From Campylobacterota bacterium (GTDB lineage Bacteria; Campylobacterota; Campylobacteria; Campylobacterales; Thiovulaceae), in NCBI GenBank assembly GCA_030152305.1, contig JASKOM010000003.1:1-64000 (forward strand): a stretch of 64,000 bases of DNA, given 5' to 3'. A model generated the notes under the pieces. The model was given only the letters and a program-made list of their open reading frames with translations. It searched no databases and was not told the DNA's origin. This document shows positions 55,973-64,000 of this stretch, one piece after another; positions within the stretch are counted from its first letter, which is position 1, and every line of letters begins with the position of its first letter. Both the position numbers and the translations under genes were made by a program.

Positions 55973-56830
55973 TTATTTGTCTCCGTTTAACATTTGAATA
56001 CTAGCTTTTGATTTTAAATAATCAAGTTTTTTCTCAACAAATTTTTGGAATTTTTCAACTTTAATTTTTTGTTCAACGACATCTTTTGCTTCGTCAAAAG
56101 TAGCCGTTCCAGCCTCTTTTTTATCTTCGACATAAATTACATGGTAACCGAATTGAGTTTTAACTGGAGTTGTTGAAATAGAACCGACTGACATTGCAAA
56201 AACAGCTTTATTAAATTCAGGGACCATTACACCTTCAGGAAAATAGCCTAAATCTCCGCCTCGCTCTTTTGCACCCGGTTCAATTGACATATTTTTTGCA
56301 CTTTCGATAAATTCAGCTTGTAATTTTTCACCGCTATATTTCGAAAGAAGAGAAATTAAACCTTTTGCTTCAGCATCAGTTTTTACTAAAATATGTCTAG
56401 CATGAACAGATTTAGGAGTTTTGAACTCTTTTAAATTTTTATTGTAATAATCTTTCATTTCAGCACTCGAAATTGATTGTTTATCAAGTTCTTGTTTTAA
56501 CCACATGTCAGCTGTAAGTTGTCGTTTGACATGTTTCATAGCAAGTTCTAATTGCTCTTTAAATTCAGTATTATTTAATATACCACTTTTTTTAGCTTCG
56601 TTTTCGATTAATAATCTTGCAATTGATTGTTCAAGAGCCATATCTTGAACTTTTTTTTGAGTTGCAGGATCTAATGTGCCGTATCTACCGCCTGATATTT
56701 GAGCAATAACTGGCAAAATATCGCGATCTGTGATAGTTTCGCCATTAACTTTAGCAAGATCAACAGCTGACAAAATTTGAGTAGAAAAAGCTAGACCAAC
56801 TAGCGAAGTTAAATATTTATTTTTTTTCAA
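55973..56830 (-). CDS. Periplasmic peptidyl-prolyl isomerase, PEB4/PpiC type
   Basis: 285 aa from the TTG at 56830, chosen because AGGAG lies five bases upstream and a clean signal peptide follows (MKKNKYLTSLVGLAFSTQIL). An upstream ATG at 56860 would give 10 extra residues. SurA-like N-terminal helices, then parvulin domain: HARHILVKTDAEAKGL, ERGGDLGYFPEGVMVPEF, FGYHVIYVED. Chaperone for outer membrane proteins; C. jejuni PEB4 (Cj0596) has the same neighbour. Confidence 0.9.
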   Translation of the reverse strand: MKKNKYLTSLVGLAFSTQILSAVDLAKVNGETITDRDILPVIAQISGGRYGTLDPATQKKVQDMALEQSIARLLIENEAKKSGILNNTEFKEQLELAMKHVKRQLTADMWLKQELDKQSISSAEMKDYYNKNLKEFKTPKSVHARHILVKTDAEAKGLISLLSKYSGEKLQAEFIESAKNMSIEPGAKERGGDLGYFPEGVMVPEFNKAVFAMSVGSISTTPVKTQFGYHVIYVEDKKEAGTATFDEAKDVVEQKIKVEKFQKFVEKKLDYLKSKASIQMLNGDK

Positions 56831-57002
56831 AACAGCTCCTAAGATAAATTTGTGTTTCATTTTATCAAATTATAAAAAAAATCAAAAAAAAATAAAATAG
56901 ACATGTTCATAGTCTAATTATTAATTTGAAATTATAATAATTTGATATTTTTCTTTTTGCTACAATAACTACAAGGTTTAAATTTTTTTGGAGTCTTTAT
57001 AT

Positions 57003-57500
57003 ATGAATATTAATTGGCGATTGCTTTTTTTAAGTGTTGGCGGAAGCGGACTTTCTCCTTTTGCATCTGGAACAGTTGGTTCTTTTGTAGCTCTTCCTTT
57101 TGGTGTGGCTATTTTAATGTTTTTTTCACCTTTTACTCTTTTTTTATTATCTGTTCTGATTACGATTTTTGCCATTCGTCAAATAAATATTTACGAAAAA
57201 GAATCTGGAACTCATGATTCTGGCAAAATCGTTATTGACGAACTTGTTGGCATGTGGTTAGCTCTTTCACTTGCACCTGGAATTAAAATTCCAACAGATA
57301 ATTTATATATTTATTTAGATTTTTATAATCCAGTAACTCAACAAATATTATTATCGTTTTTTTTATTTAGATTATTCGATGTTTGGAAACCGTCAATAAT
57401 TGGAAAAATAGATCGCGATGTTGATGGCGGTTTAGGTGTTATGGGCGATGATATTCTTGCTGGAATTCTCGCTGGTTTAAGCAGTTCGTTAATTATTTAA
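57003..57500 (+). CDS. pgpA: Phosphatidylglycerophosphatase A
   Basis: 165 aa from the ATG at 57003, after GGAG at 56990. GSGLSPFASGTVGSFVALP, ESGTHDSGKIVIDELVGMW, FRLFDVWKP and LGVMGDDILAGI are PgpA motifs. Removes phosphate from PGP to give phosphatidylglycerol in the inner membrane. Confidence 0.93.
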   Translation: MNINWRLLFLSVGGSGLSPFASGTVGSFVALPFGVAILMFFSPFTLFLLSVLITIFAIRQINIYEKESGTHDSGKIVIDELVGMWLALSLAPGIKIPTDNLYIYLDFYNPVTQQILLSFFLFRLFDVWKPSIIGKIDRDVDGGLGVMGDDILAGILAGLSSSLII

Positions 57501-57513
57501 TAGGATTGATTTA

Positions 57514-58533
57514 ATGAAAAAAAGATATGCAATTACTGGCGGTGGCACAGGCGGACATTTAACGATTGCCAGAGCTTTAAAACGAGAAATTATTTCACGA
57601 GGCGATGAGGTCGTATTTATTGGTTCATCAAATGGTCAAGATCCTTTTTGGTTTCAAAACGAAGAAGGTTGCAGTGAAAAAATATTTTTAAATAGTAGCG
57701 GTGTAACGGGCAAAGGTTCGTTCAAAGGTTTAAAATCGATGGCAAATTTAACAAAATTAGCTATTGGCTTAAATCCGCTTTTTAATAAATATAAATTCGA
57801 TGCTGTTATTTCGGTTGGTGGTTATTCGTCAGCTCCAGCTAGTATTTTGGCAATTTTGCGAAGAATTCCGCTGTTTGTTCATGAACAAAATGCTGAAATG
57901 GGCAAATTTAATAAATTATTAAAGCCGTTTGCAAAAGAATTTTTTAGTTCATATTCGAAAGATTCGCCTGTTCGTGATTATCCAATTGCTGATATATTTT
58001 TTAAAAATAGACGAATTCGCAAAAATATATCGAAGATAATTTTTCTAGGCGGTTCGCAAGGAGCAAGATTTATTAATGATTTTGCTATCAAAGTTGCACC
58101 TCATCTAAAAGAGTTGCAAATCGAAATTATTCATCAAACGGGAAAAGCTGATTACGAACGAGTTCGAAATGCTTATCGAGAAATAAATATCGAAGTCGAA
58201 TTAATAGATTTTCATCCTGAATTATCGAGATTTATTTCTGTGGCAGATTTGGCAATTGGACGATCGGGAGCTTCAACTCTTTGGGAATTAAGTGCAAATG
58301 GATTACCAGCTTTTTTTATTCCGTATCCATTGGCTAATAATCATCAATGGCACAATGCAAAATTTATTAGCGATTTAAATTTGGGTTGGGTTTATCCGCA
58401 AAGTGAAGTTCAGCCACATGATTTATATGCAATATTAAATGACAATCTTGAAAAAAAATCTAGTGAATTAATGGCTATGATTTCGCCAGATGGTGCAAAA
58501 AAAATAATCGATCATATCGAAAGGAGTTTATAA
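57514..58533 (+). CDS. murG: MurG, lipid II-forming N-acetylglucosaminyltransferase
   Basis: 339 aa with AGGA before the ATG. ITGGGTGGHLTIARAL, VISVGGYSSAPASILA, FVHEQNAEMGKFNKLL, LGGSQGARFINDFA and GRSGASTLWELSANGLP are MurG motifs. Adds GlcNAc to lipid I at the inner face of the membrane. Unlike the usual dcw setting, it lies beside pgpA and rlmN. Motifs at 57604 and 58098. Confidence 0.95.
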   Translation: MKKRYAITGGGTGGHLTIARALKREIISRGDEVVFIGSSNGQDPFWFQNEEGCSEKIFLNSSGVTGKGSFKGLKSMANLTKLAIGLNPLFNKYKFDAVISVGGYSSAPASILAILRRIPLFVHEQNAEMGKFNKLLKPFAKEFFSSYSKDSPVRDYPIADIFFKNRRIRKNISKIIFLGGSQGARFINDFAIKVAPHLKELQIEIIHQTGKADYERVRNAYREINIEVELIDFHPELSRFISVADLAIGRSGASTLWELSANGLPAFFIPYPLANNHQWHNAKFISDLNLGWVYPQSEVQPHDLYAILNDNLEKKSSELMAMISPDGAKKIIDHIERSL

Positions 58534-58536
58534 ATT

Positions 58537-59634
58537 TTGAGTTTAAAAATAAATATTTTGGATTTATCGCTTGACGAATTAATTTCGAAAGTGCCGAAAA
58601 AATTTCAAGCTGAACAGATTTATGACTGGGTTTATCATAAATATGAAAGTGATTTCTCGAAAATGAGTAATCTAAGTAAAGATTTACGAGAAAATTTAAT
58701 TAATAATTTTGTTGTTGGAAATATGCGAATTGCTCACCGTGAATTTTCTGATGACGGAACGATTAAATATCTGTTTCAGCTTGATGACAATCGAACTGTT
58801 GAGACAGTTTTATTAAGAATGCGAGATGACCAAATTAACGAAGAAGGTGATCTTTTACATCAAGCGAAATATACGATTTGTGTTTCTACTCAAGTTGGCT
58901 GTAAAGTTGGTTGTGCTTTTTGTTTAACGGCAAAAGGTGGTTTTGTTCGGGATTTATCGATTGGTGAAATTGTTGAACAGGTTCTCGCGATTAAACGAGA
59001 TCGAGAAATCGAATATAACCGAAAAGGCAATATCGTTTATATGGGAATGGGTGAGCCACTTGATAATTTAAATAATCTTGTTGGAGCTATAAAAATATTA
59101 AGTGATGAACGAGGTCTTTCTATTTCGCCTCGTCGTCAAACTGTATCAACAAGCGGAATTTCTACAAAAATTGATAAATTAGGTTTAATGGATCTTGGTG
59201 TTCATTTGGCAATTTCGTTGCATTCTGTTGATAATGATGTTCGAACAAAATTAATTCCAATGAATAAAGCTTTTAATATCGAATCGATAATTTCAGCGGT
59301 AAAACGGTTTCCGTATGATAATCGCAAACGAGTCATGTTTGAATATCTCGTTATAAAAAATGTAAATGATTCGTTGGCAAGTGCAAAAAAATTAATTAAA
59401 TTATTAGAAGGTATAAAAGCGAAAATTAATTTAATTTATTTTAATCCGTATGACGGCTCGGAATTTGAGCGACCTTCAGAAGAGACAATGCTGAATTTTG
59501 CTGATTATTTAAATAATCGCGGTCTTTTGGCAACAATTCGGTCAAGTCGCGGAATTGACATAAGTGCGGCTTGTGGGCAACTTCGAGAAAAAAGCGGTTT
59601 GGAATTAGAAAAATTGGGACATTCTTGTGAATAA
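58537..59634 (+). CDS. rlmN: Dual-specificity RNA methyltransferase RlmN
   Basis: 365 aa, TTG start with AAGGAG in the end of murG. ICVSTQVGCKVGCAFCLTAK holds the radical SAM Cys motif; MGMGEPLDNLNNL, STSGISTKIDKLG, AISLHSVDNDVR and the C-terminal AACGQL Cys (methyl carrier) are present. Methylates A2503 of 23S rRNA and A37 of some tRNAs. Overlaps tag by 8 bp. Confidence 0.95.
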   Translation: MSLKINILDLSLDELISKVPKKFQAEQIYDWVYHKYESDFSKMSNLSKDLRENLINNFVVGNMRIAHREFSDDGTIKYLFQLDDNRTVETVLLRMRDDQINEEGDLLHQAKYTICVSTQVGCKVGCAFCLTAKGGFVRDLSIGEIVEQVLAIKRDREIEYNRKGNIVYMGMGEPLDNLNNLVGAIKILSDERGLSISPRRQTVSTSGISTKIDKLGLMDLGVHLAISLHSVDNDVRTKLIPMNKAFNIESIISAVKRFPYDNRKRVMFEYLVIKNVNDSLASAKKLIKLLEGIKAKINLIYFNPYDGSEFERPSEETMLNFADYLNNRGLLATIRSSRGIDISAACGQLREKSGLELEKLGHSCE

Positions 59635-60220
59635 AAAAATATGTGGTTGGGTCAAATTGGACGATCCGTTATATATAAATTATCATAATCAAGAATGGGG
59701 AAAAGCGATTCACGATGATAATAAATTATTTGAGCTTTTTTCGTTGGAAACTCAAGCTTCTGGTTTGAGTTGGCTGACAATATTAAAAAGGCGAGAAAAT
59801 TATCGAAAAGCTTTTGAAAATTTTGATTTAAATAAAGTTGTTTTATATAATCAAGATGATATTAATCGAATTTTTATAAATGAAATGGTGATTAAAAGTC
59901 GTCCCAAAATTGAGGCAATCGTTAATAATGCCAAATTATTTTTAAAAATAAAAGAAGAATTTGGTTCGATTGATAATTATTTTTGGAGCAAAGTTAATTA
60001 CAAAACCGTAATTAATAATGTTGAAGATTATAAAAATGGATTTACAAAAAGCGAACTTTCAGATCAAATTGCAAAAGATTTAAAAAAACGAGGCTTTAAA
60101 TTTGTCGGAAGTATCTCGGTTTATGCTTTTTTACAAGCTTGTGGAATTATTAATGATCACGAAAATAGTTGTTCATGTAAAAATAATAATATAGGAGAAA
60201 ATTTAATATGTGCGGAATAG
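59627..60220 (+). CDS. tag: DNA-3-methyladenine glycosylase I
   Basis: 197 aa, GTG start. CGWVKLDDPLYINYHNQEWG, LFSLETQASGLSWLTIL, KRGFKFVGSISVYAFLQACG and a C-terminal HENSCSC zinc site define Tag. Removes 3-methyladenine from alkylated DNA. Overlaps glmS by 13 bp. Confidence 0.94.
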   Translation: MNKKICGWVKLDDPLYINYHNQEWGKAIHDDNKLFELFSLETQASGLSWLTILKRRENYRKAFENFDLNKVVLYNQDDINRIFINEMVIKSRPKIEAIVNNAKLFLKIKEEFGSIDNYFWSKVNYKTVINNVEDYKNGFTKSELSDQIAKDLKKRGFKFVGSISVYAFLQACGIINDHENSCSCKNNNIGENLICAE

Positions 60221-62037
60221 TTGGCTATTTAGGTTTTAATGACAGCAAAAAAATAATTTTAAATGGCTTGAAAGAGCTTGAATATCGCGGTTACGATTCA
60301 GCAGGAATTACTGTTTTGCAAGATGGCAAATTCTCGATTTTTAAATCAGTTGGCAAGTTAAATAATCTTGTCGAAAAAAGCCGTCATTTTAATATTCATG
60401 GTTTTTCTGTTGCAATTGGTCATACTCGATGGGCAACTCACGGCAAACCAACTGAAGATAATGCTCATCCACATTCGGGCGAATTTACTCATATTGTTCA
60501 TAACGGAATTATCGAAAATTATGGCGAATTAAAAAAAGAGCTCATCGCAAAAGGTTATAAATTTTCAAGTCAAACAGATACGGAAGTTATCGTTCATTTA
60601 TTTGAAGAGACTTTAAAAAAATATGATCATCTTGACAATGGAACTTTTATAGCTTTTAAAGAAACTATAAAAATATTACATGGGGCTTATGCTCTTTTAT
60701 TAATTAAACAAGATGAACCAGAACGAATTTATTTTGCAAAAGAGGGCAGTCCGTTAATTATTGGAACAAATCTCGAAAATGGGGAACAGTTTTTTGCTTC
60801 GTCAGATTCGCCGTTAATTGGACATGTTAATTATGTCGTTTATTTACAAGATGGTCAATTTGGCTATGTTGAACGAAATAATATAGTTATTTATAATATG
60901 TCAGGTGAAAAAATAGAACCTCAATATAAATCTCTCTCTCAAAATAAAGAACTTGCTCAAAAAGGCGGTTTTAGATATTTCATGGAAAAAGAGATTTATG
61001 AACAGTCTCAAGTTGTGTCAGATACGATGCTTGGACGAATCGCTGATAAAAATATTTATTTCGATGAGGTCTCGCCTGATTTATTTAACAGCATTAACGA
61101 AATAAAATTATGTGCCTGTGGAACAAGTTATCACACGGCTTTAGCTTCAAGCTATTTATTCGAACGAATCGCACGAATTCGTGTTTCTGTTGAATTTGGC
61201 AGTGAGTTCAGATATAAAGATCCTGTTTTGCATAACGATACTTTGTTTGTTGCAATTAGTCAAAGTGGCGAAACAGCGGACACACTTGCAAGTTTGAAAA
61301 TGGCAGTTTCAGCAGGATTAAAAACGATGGCAATTTGCAATGTCGATAATTCGTCAATTGTTCGCATGGCTGACCATACGATTTTAACTCGAGCAGGAAT
61401 CGAAAAAGGTGTTGCTTCGACAAAAGCTTTTGCTACTCAAATGGTCGTTTTATATATGTTATCGATTTATGTAGCTCAAATTAGAGGCAGAATTTCACAA
61501 ACTGGAATCGAAGATAATTTAAAAATTTTGCGAGAAATTCCAAATGCGATGACAATTAATGATCGAATTCATGAAAAAATCAAAAGATTGTCGAAAAGAT
61601 ATTTGCATGGTCATGGCTTCTTTTTTATTGGTCGAGATATTTTTTATCCGTTGGCTCTCGAAGGTGCTTTAAAATTAAAAGAGATTTCTTATTTGCATTC
61701 TGAAGGTTATCCAGCTGGTGAAATGAAACATGGACCAATTGCATTAGCTGATCCTGAACTTTTTACGATTGCTCTTTTGCCGAAAAATATGCTGTTTGAC
61801 AAAACAAAAAGTAATATCGAAGAATTGGGAGCAAGAGATTCTACGATTTGTGTCGTGAGTTCGCAACATATCGATTTGGCTGATGATTTTATCGAAATAT
61901 CACCTCATCATCATTATATTTTAGAATTCTTCGAAATGACGGTAGTTCTTCAACTTTTGGCAATGGAAATCGCAATAAGATTAAAAAATGATGTTGATAT
62001 GCCAAGAAATTTAGCAAAAAGTGTTACAGTCGAGTAA
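60208..62037 (+). CDS. glmS: Glucosamine-6-phosphate synthase (isomerizing)
   Basis: 609 aa with AGGAG before the ATG. N-terminal glutaminase begins with the catalytic Cys (MCGIVGYLG), with GHTRWATHGKP; two SIS domains follow (ACGTSYHTALAS, VAISQSGETADTLASL, RAGIEKGVASTKAFATQ) and the LAKSVTVE end. Makes glucosamine-6-P from fructose-6-P and glutamine, feeding peptidoglycan with MurG nearby. Motifs at 61063 and 61902. Confidence 0.97.
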   Translation: MCGIVGYLGFNDSKKIILNGLKELEYRGYDSAGITVLQDGKFSIFKSVGKLNNLVEKSRHFNIHGFSVAIGHTRWATHGKPTEDNAHPHSGEFTHIVHNGIIENYGELKKELIAKGYKFSSQTDTEVIVHLFEETLKKYDHLDNGTFIAFKETIKILHGAYALLLIKQDEPERIYFAKEGSPLIIGTNLENGEQFFASSDSPLIGHVNYVVYLQDGQFGYVERNNIVIYNMSGEKIEPQYKSLSQNKELAQKGGFRYFMEKEIYEQSQVVSDTMLGRIADKNIYFDEVSPDLFNSINEIKLCACGTSYHTALASSYLFERIARIRVSVEFGSEFRYKDPVLHNDTLFVAISQSGETADTLASLKMAVSAGLKTMAICNVDNSSIVRMADHTILTRAGIEKGVASTKAFATQMVVLYMLSIYVAQIRGRISQTGIEDNLKILREIPNAMTINDRIHEKIKRLSKRYLHGHGFFFIGRDIFYPLALEGALKLKEISYLHSEGYPAGEMKHGPIALADPELFTIALLPKNMLFDKTKSNIEELGARDSTICVVSSQHIDLADDFIEISPHHHYILEFFEMTVVLQLLAMEIAIRLKNDVDMPRNLAKSVTVE

Positions 62038-62052
62038 AAACTTACCTATCTT

Positions 62053-62081
62053 TTTCGCTCCTCGATTATTATGGAGCGAAA
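62053..62081 (+). terminator. Hairpin after glmS
   Basis: TTTCGCTCC at 62053-62061 and GGAGCGAAA at 62073-62081 form a perfect 9-bp stem with an 11-base loop, 15 bp after the glmS stop. The T-tract after it is weak. Confidence 0.7.
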
Positions 62082-62122
62082 CTTAAAAATATATTTAATA
62101 AATACTTCGGAAAAAAAATAAC

Positions 62123-64000
62123 ATGCATATTTATATATTAATTATATATTTAATATTTAATGGTTGTGCTGATAAATTAGAAACAACTAATAATATAAAT
62201 ATTGAAACTTCAAAAATTGATAATTCAAATGAAATACAAAAAGACAAAATTATTTATCTTGATACAGGCGGACATTCAGCTTTAATTAGAAAAATAATAA
62301 CCACAAAATCAGGAGATATTATTTCTGCAAGTGAAGATAAGTCAATACGAATTTGGGACTTAAAAACAGGCAACGAGAAAAATAAAATATTAGGAATAAT
62401 CGGAGACGGCATAAATGGAATGATTTATTCTTTGACTATTTCTCCAGACAATAAGTTGATTGCTGTAAGTGGCATTTTTGATAATAAAGAAAGTCAAAAA
62501 ATGGGATCTATTAAAATTTATTCGTATCCCGATTTGAAATTAATAAAAACTTTGTATTCTCACGAAGATGTCGTTTATGATTTGGCTTTTTCGAATAATG
62601 GTGAATATTTATTATCTGGATCAGCTGATAGAACTGCGAAATTATGGCAAACATCAAATTGGAATTTAATACAAACTTTTAAAAATCATTCTCAAACTGT
62701 TTACGGTGTATCGTTTGTAAAAAATAATATTATTACAGTTGGACATGATAAAAAAATAATAATTTCAGATATAAAAACAGGCAAACAATTAAAAGAGTAT
62801 TTAAATTATAAAGAATTAAATTATATCGCTGTTTCTAAAGATTTTATAGCTACTTGTGGTTTTGGTAACAGAATTTTAATATTTGATCATAATTTAAAAT
62901 TAATAAAAAAAATTAAAAATGACTCAATGCCAAAAGGATTAAAATTTTCTCAAAATGGTGAATATTTAATCACTGGAACTGGTTCTGAATTATATGGTGT
63001 AAATATTTATTCAACAAAAAAATGGAAAAAAATAACTTCTTTTAAAGAACATGATGATTTAACTGTTGCCGTTAATTTTTTAAATAATAAATTTGCCATT
63101 TCTGGAGGCGGAAATAAAAAAGAAATTTATATTTGGGATCTTAAAACAGGTAAAACAATTAAAAAAATTTCTGAAGGTAGTCAATCGTTTTTGAAAATTG
63201 GCATTAAAAATAAAAAAATTGCCTTTGGAAATAATAAATATTTTGATTTATCGAACTATAAAATTAATAATATTTTAAATAAAAAAGAATTTAATGAAAT
63301 TCCAAAAAATATATTAAAAAATAATGTAAAAATGGAACTTATTAATAGTTCTGGTGGCAATTATGAACTTTATAATGCTGTTTTAAATATCAAAAAAGAT
63401 AAAAAAAATATAGCTGTTATCGTTCGTGATTCGACAAATGGCTATCGTCATCGAAGTTACGGTTTTTGGAAAGATAAAATTATTTCTGGCGGAAATAACG
63501 GCTTTTTAAAAATTTATGATTTAAACGGGAATGAATTTGCAAATTTAATAGGTCATCTAGGCGAAATATTAACGATTTCTGTTGATAATGATATTTTAAT
63601 TTCTGGTTCAACTGATTCGATGATTAAAATTTGGAACTTGAAAAATTTATTGAATTATAAACCGCAAAAAATTATCGATGAAAATCTTGTTACAGAAATA
63701 ATGAAATTCGAACATTGGACACGAGAAGAAGTATTCGAAAATGAAGAATATATAAAACAAAAAGGTTTATATATTTATAAATATATTCCAAAAGATATTG
63801 AGCCAAGTTTATCGTTGTTTATAAATAAAGATCATGAATGGGTTATTTGGTCTGGAGATAATTATTTTATGTCTTCAAATAATGGTCATAAATTTTTAAA
63901 ATTATATTTAAATAATAAAAATGAAGAATCTGAAATATTAAAAATAGACAAATCTAGTTTGTATTACAATCCTGAACATATTAAAAATATTATTAACGAT
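62123..64000 (+). CDS. WD40-repeat lipoprotein, runs off the window
   Basis: 626 codons from the ATG at 62123, open to the last base. Signal ILIIYLIFNGCA with a lipobox Cys at residue 15, then LDTGGHSALIRKI and two groups of WD40 blades (ASEDKSIRIWDLKTG, GSADRTAKLWQTSNW, and GSTDSMIKIWNLKN near residue 500). After about residue 510 the chain leaves the WD40 pattern with a WTREEVFENEEYI region. Homologue of the amber-interrupted gene at 1-546, intact here at the matching codon (Ser). Many bacterial proteins with this GGHS-type WD40 block carry a caspase-like domain; none is seen before the window ends. Very high A/T content. Confidence 0.85.
   Translation, partial: MHIYILIIYLIFNGCADKLETTNNINIETSKIDNSNEIQKDKIIYLDTGGHSALIRKIITTKSGDIISASEDKSIRIWDLKTGNEKNKILGIIGDGINGMIYSLTISPDNKLIAVSGIFDNKESQKMGSIKIYSYPDLKLIKTLYSHEDVVYDLAFSNNGEYLLSGSADRTAKLWQTSNWNLIQTFKNHSQTVYGVSFVKNNIITVGHDKKIIISDIKTGKQLKEYLNYKELNYIAVSKDFIATCGFGNRILIFDHNLKLIKKIKNDSMPKGLKFSQNGEYLITGTGSELYGVNIYSTKKWKKITSFKEHDDLTVAVNFLNNKFAISGGGNKKEIYIWDLKTGKTIKKISEGSQSFLKIGIKNKKIAFGNNKYFDLSNYKINNILNKKEFNEIPKNILKNNVKMELINSSGGNYELYNAVLNIKKDKKNIAVIVRDSTNGYRHRSYGFWKDKIISGGNNGFLKIYDLNGNEFANLIGHLGEILTISVDNDILISGSTDSMIKIWNLKNLLNYKPQKIIDENLVTEIMKFEHWTREEVFENEEYIKQKGLYIYKYIPKDIEPSLSLFINKDHEWVIWSGDNYFMSSNNGHKFLKLYLNNKNEESEILKIDKSSLYYNPEHIKNIIND

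Overview
This AT-rich window (roughly 27% G+C by eye) looks like the chromosome of a member of the Campylobacterota (former Epsilonproteobacteria). The evidence is a fused IspDF followed by an HP1021-type orphan response regulator, the block cvpA-fur-lysS-glyA-DUF1882-SPOR, a PEB4-type PpiC next to class II fructose-bisphosphate aldolase, a futalosine-route MqnP-like prenyltransferase, and PomA/PomB-type flagellar stator genes. The genus cannot be named from the sequence alone.

Layout. 1-3.4 kb is accessory: a WD40 lipoprotein gene with an in-frame amber codon, then two head-to-tail cassettes, each with a small HTH regulator, a phage-antirepressor-like gene and a 22-bp tandem array ending in a hairpin. 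3.5-14.2 kb is core: ispDF, HP1021-like regulator, lipoprotein, bioD, cvpA, fur, lysS, glyA, DUF1882, SPOR protein, trpE. 14.2-16.3 kb is a small decayed island: a frameshifted DNA methyltransferase and small genes, with a 53-bp direct repeat. 16.3-20.6 kb holds a GT-B-like gene, uvsE, mqnP, tRNA-Asn and a TIM-barrel gene. 20.6-37 kb is mostly on the minus strand: LPP20 lipoprotein, pomB, TolC/HlyD pair, radical SAM gene, secretin, a frameshifted chemoreceptor (plus strand), flhB, a partner-switching pair (STAS and REC-phosphatase-kinase), an intact NIT-domain chemoreceptor, thiE-like, bioB and two DUF302-like periplasmic genes. 37-47.5 kb holds a GNAT gene, a UvrD-type helicase, rnc, a stand-alone Csx20-like gene, a GAF-phosphatase with pomA, mnmA, ispH, aroB and flgF. 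47.6-53.8 kb is accessory again: a type IIG restriction-modification gene with an internal deletion, small membrane genes, a third HTH-antirepressor cassette, a fourth antirepressor, a complex inverted-repeat region and an amber-interrupted AntA gene. 53.8-62 kb is core: moeA, fba, PEB4, pgpA, murG, rlmN, tag, glmS. The window ends inside a second WD40 lipoprotein gene.

The main discovery candidate is an 8-bp motif, GATGAGGT, found by hand at 37 sites (19 plus, 18 minus), against about one expected at this base composition. It sits in core and accessory genes, mostly in frames encoding Asp-Glu-Val or Thr-Ser-Ser, and once forms an inverted pair in an intergenic hairpin. Density, orientation balance and the inverted pair resemble the DNA uptake sequences of Neisseria and Pasteurellaceae; I know of none described for Campylobacterota. 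The second candidate is a family of modular antirepressor proteins that share one C-terminal domain but have exchanged N-terminal domains (BRO-N or Rha), spread as cassettes with a cognate HTH gene and no phage structural genes nearby.

Several accessory genes are broken by single events (amber codons, one-base frameshifts, an internal deletion). Sequencing error cannot be excluded for the one-base cases.
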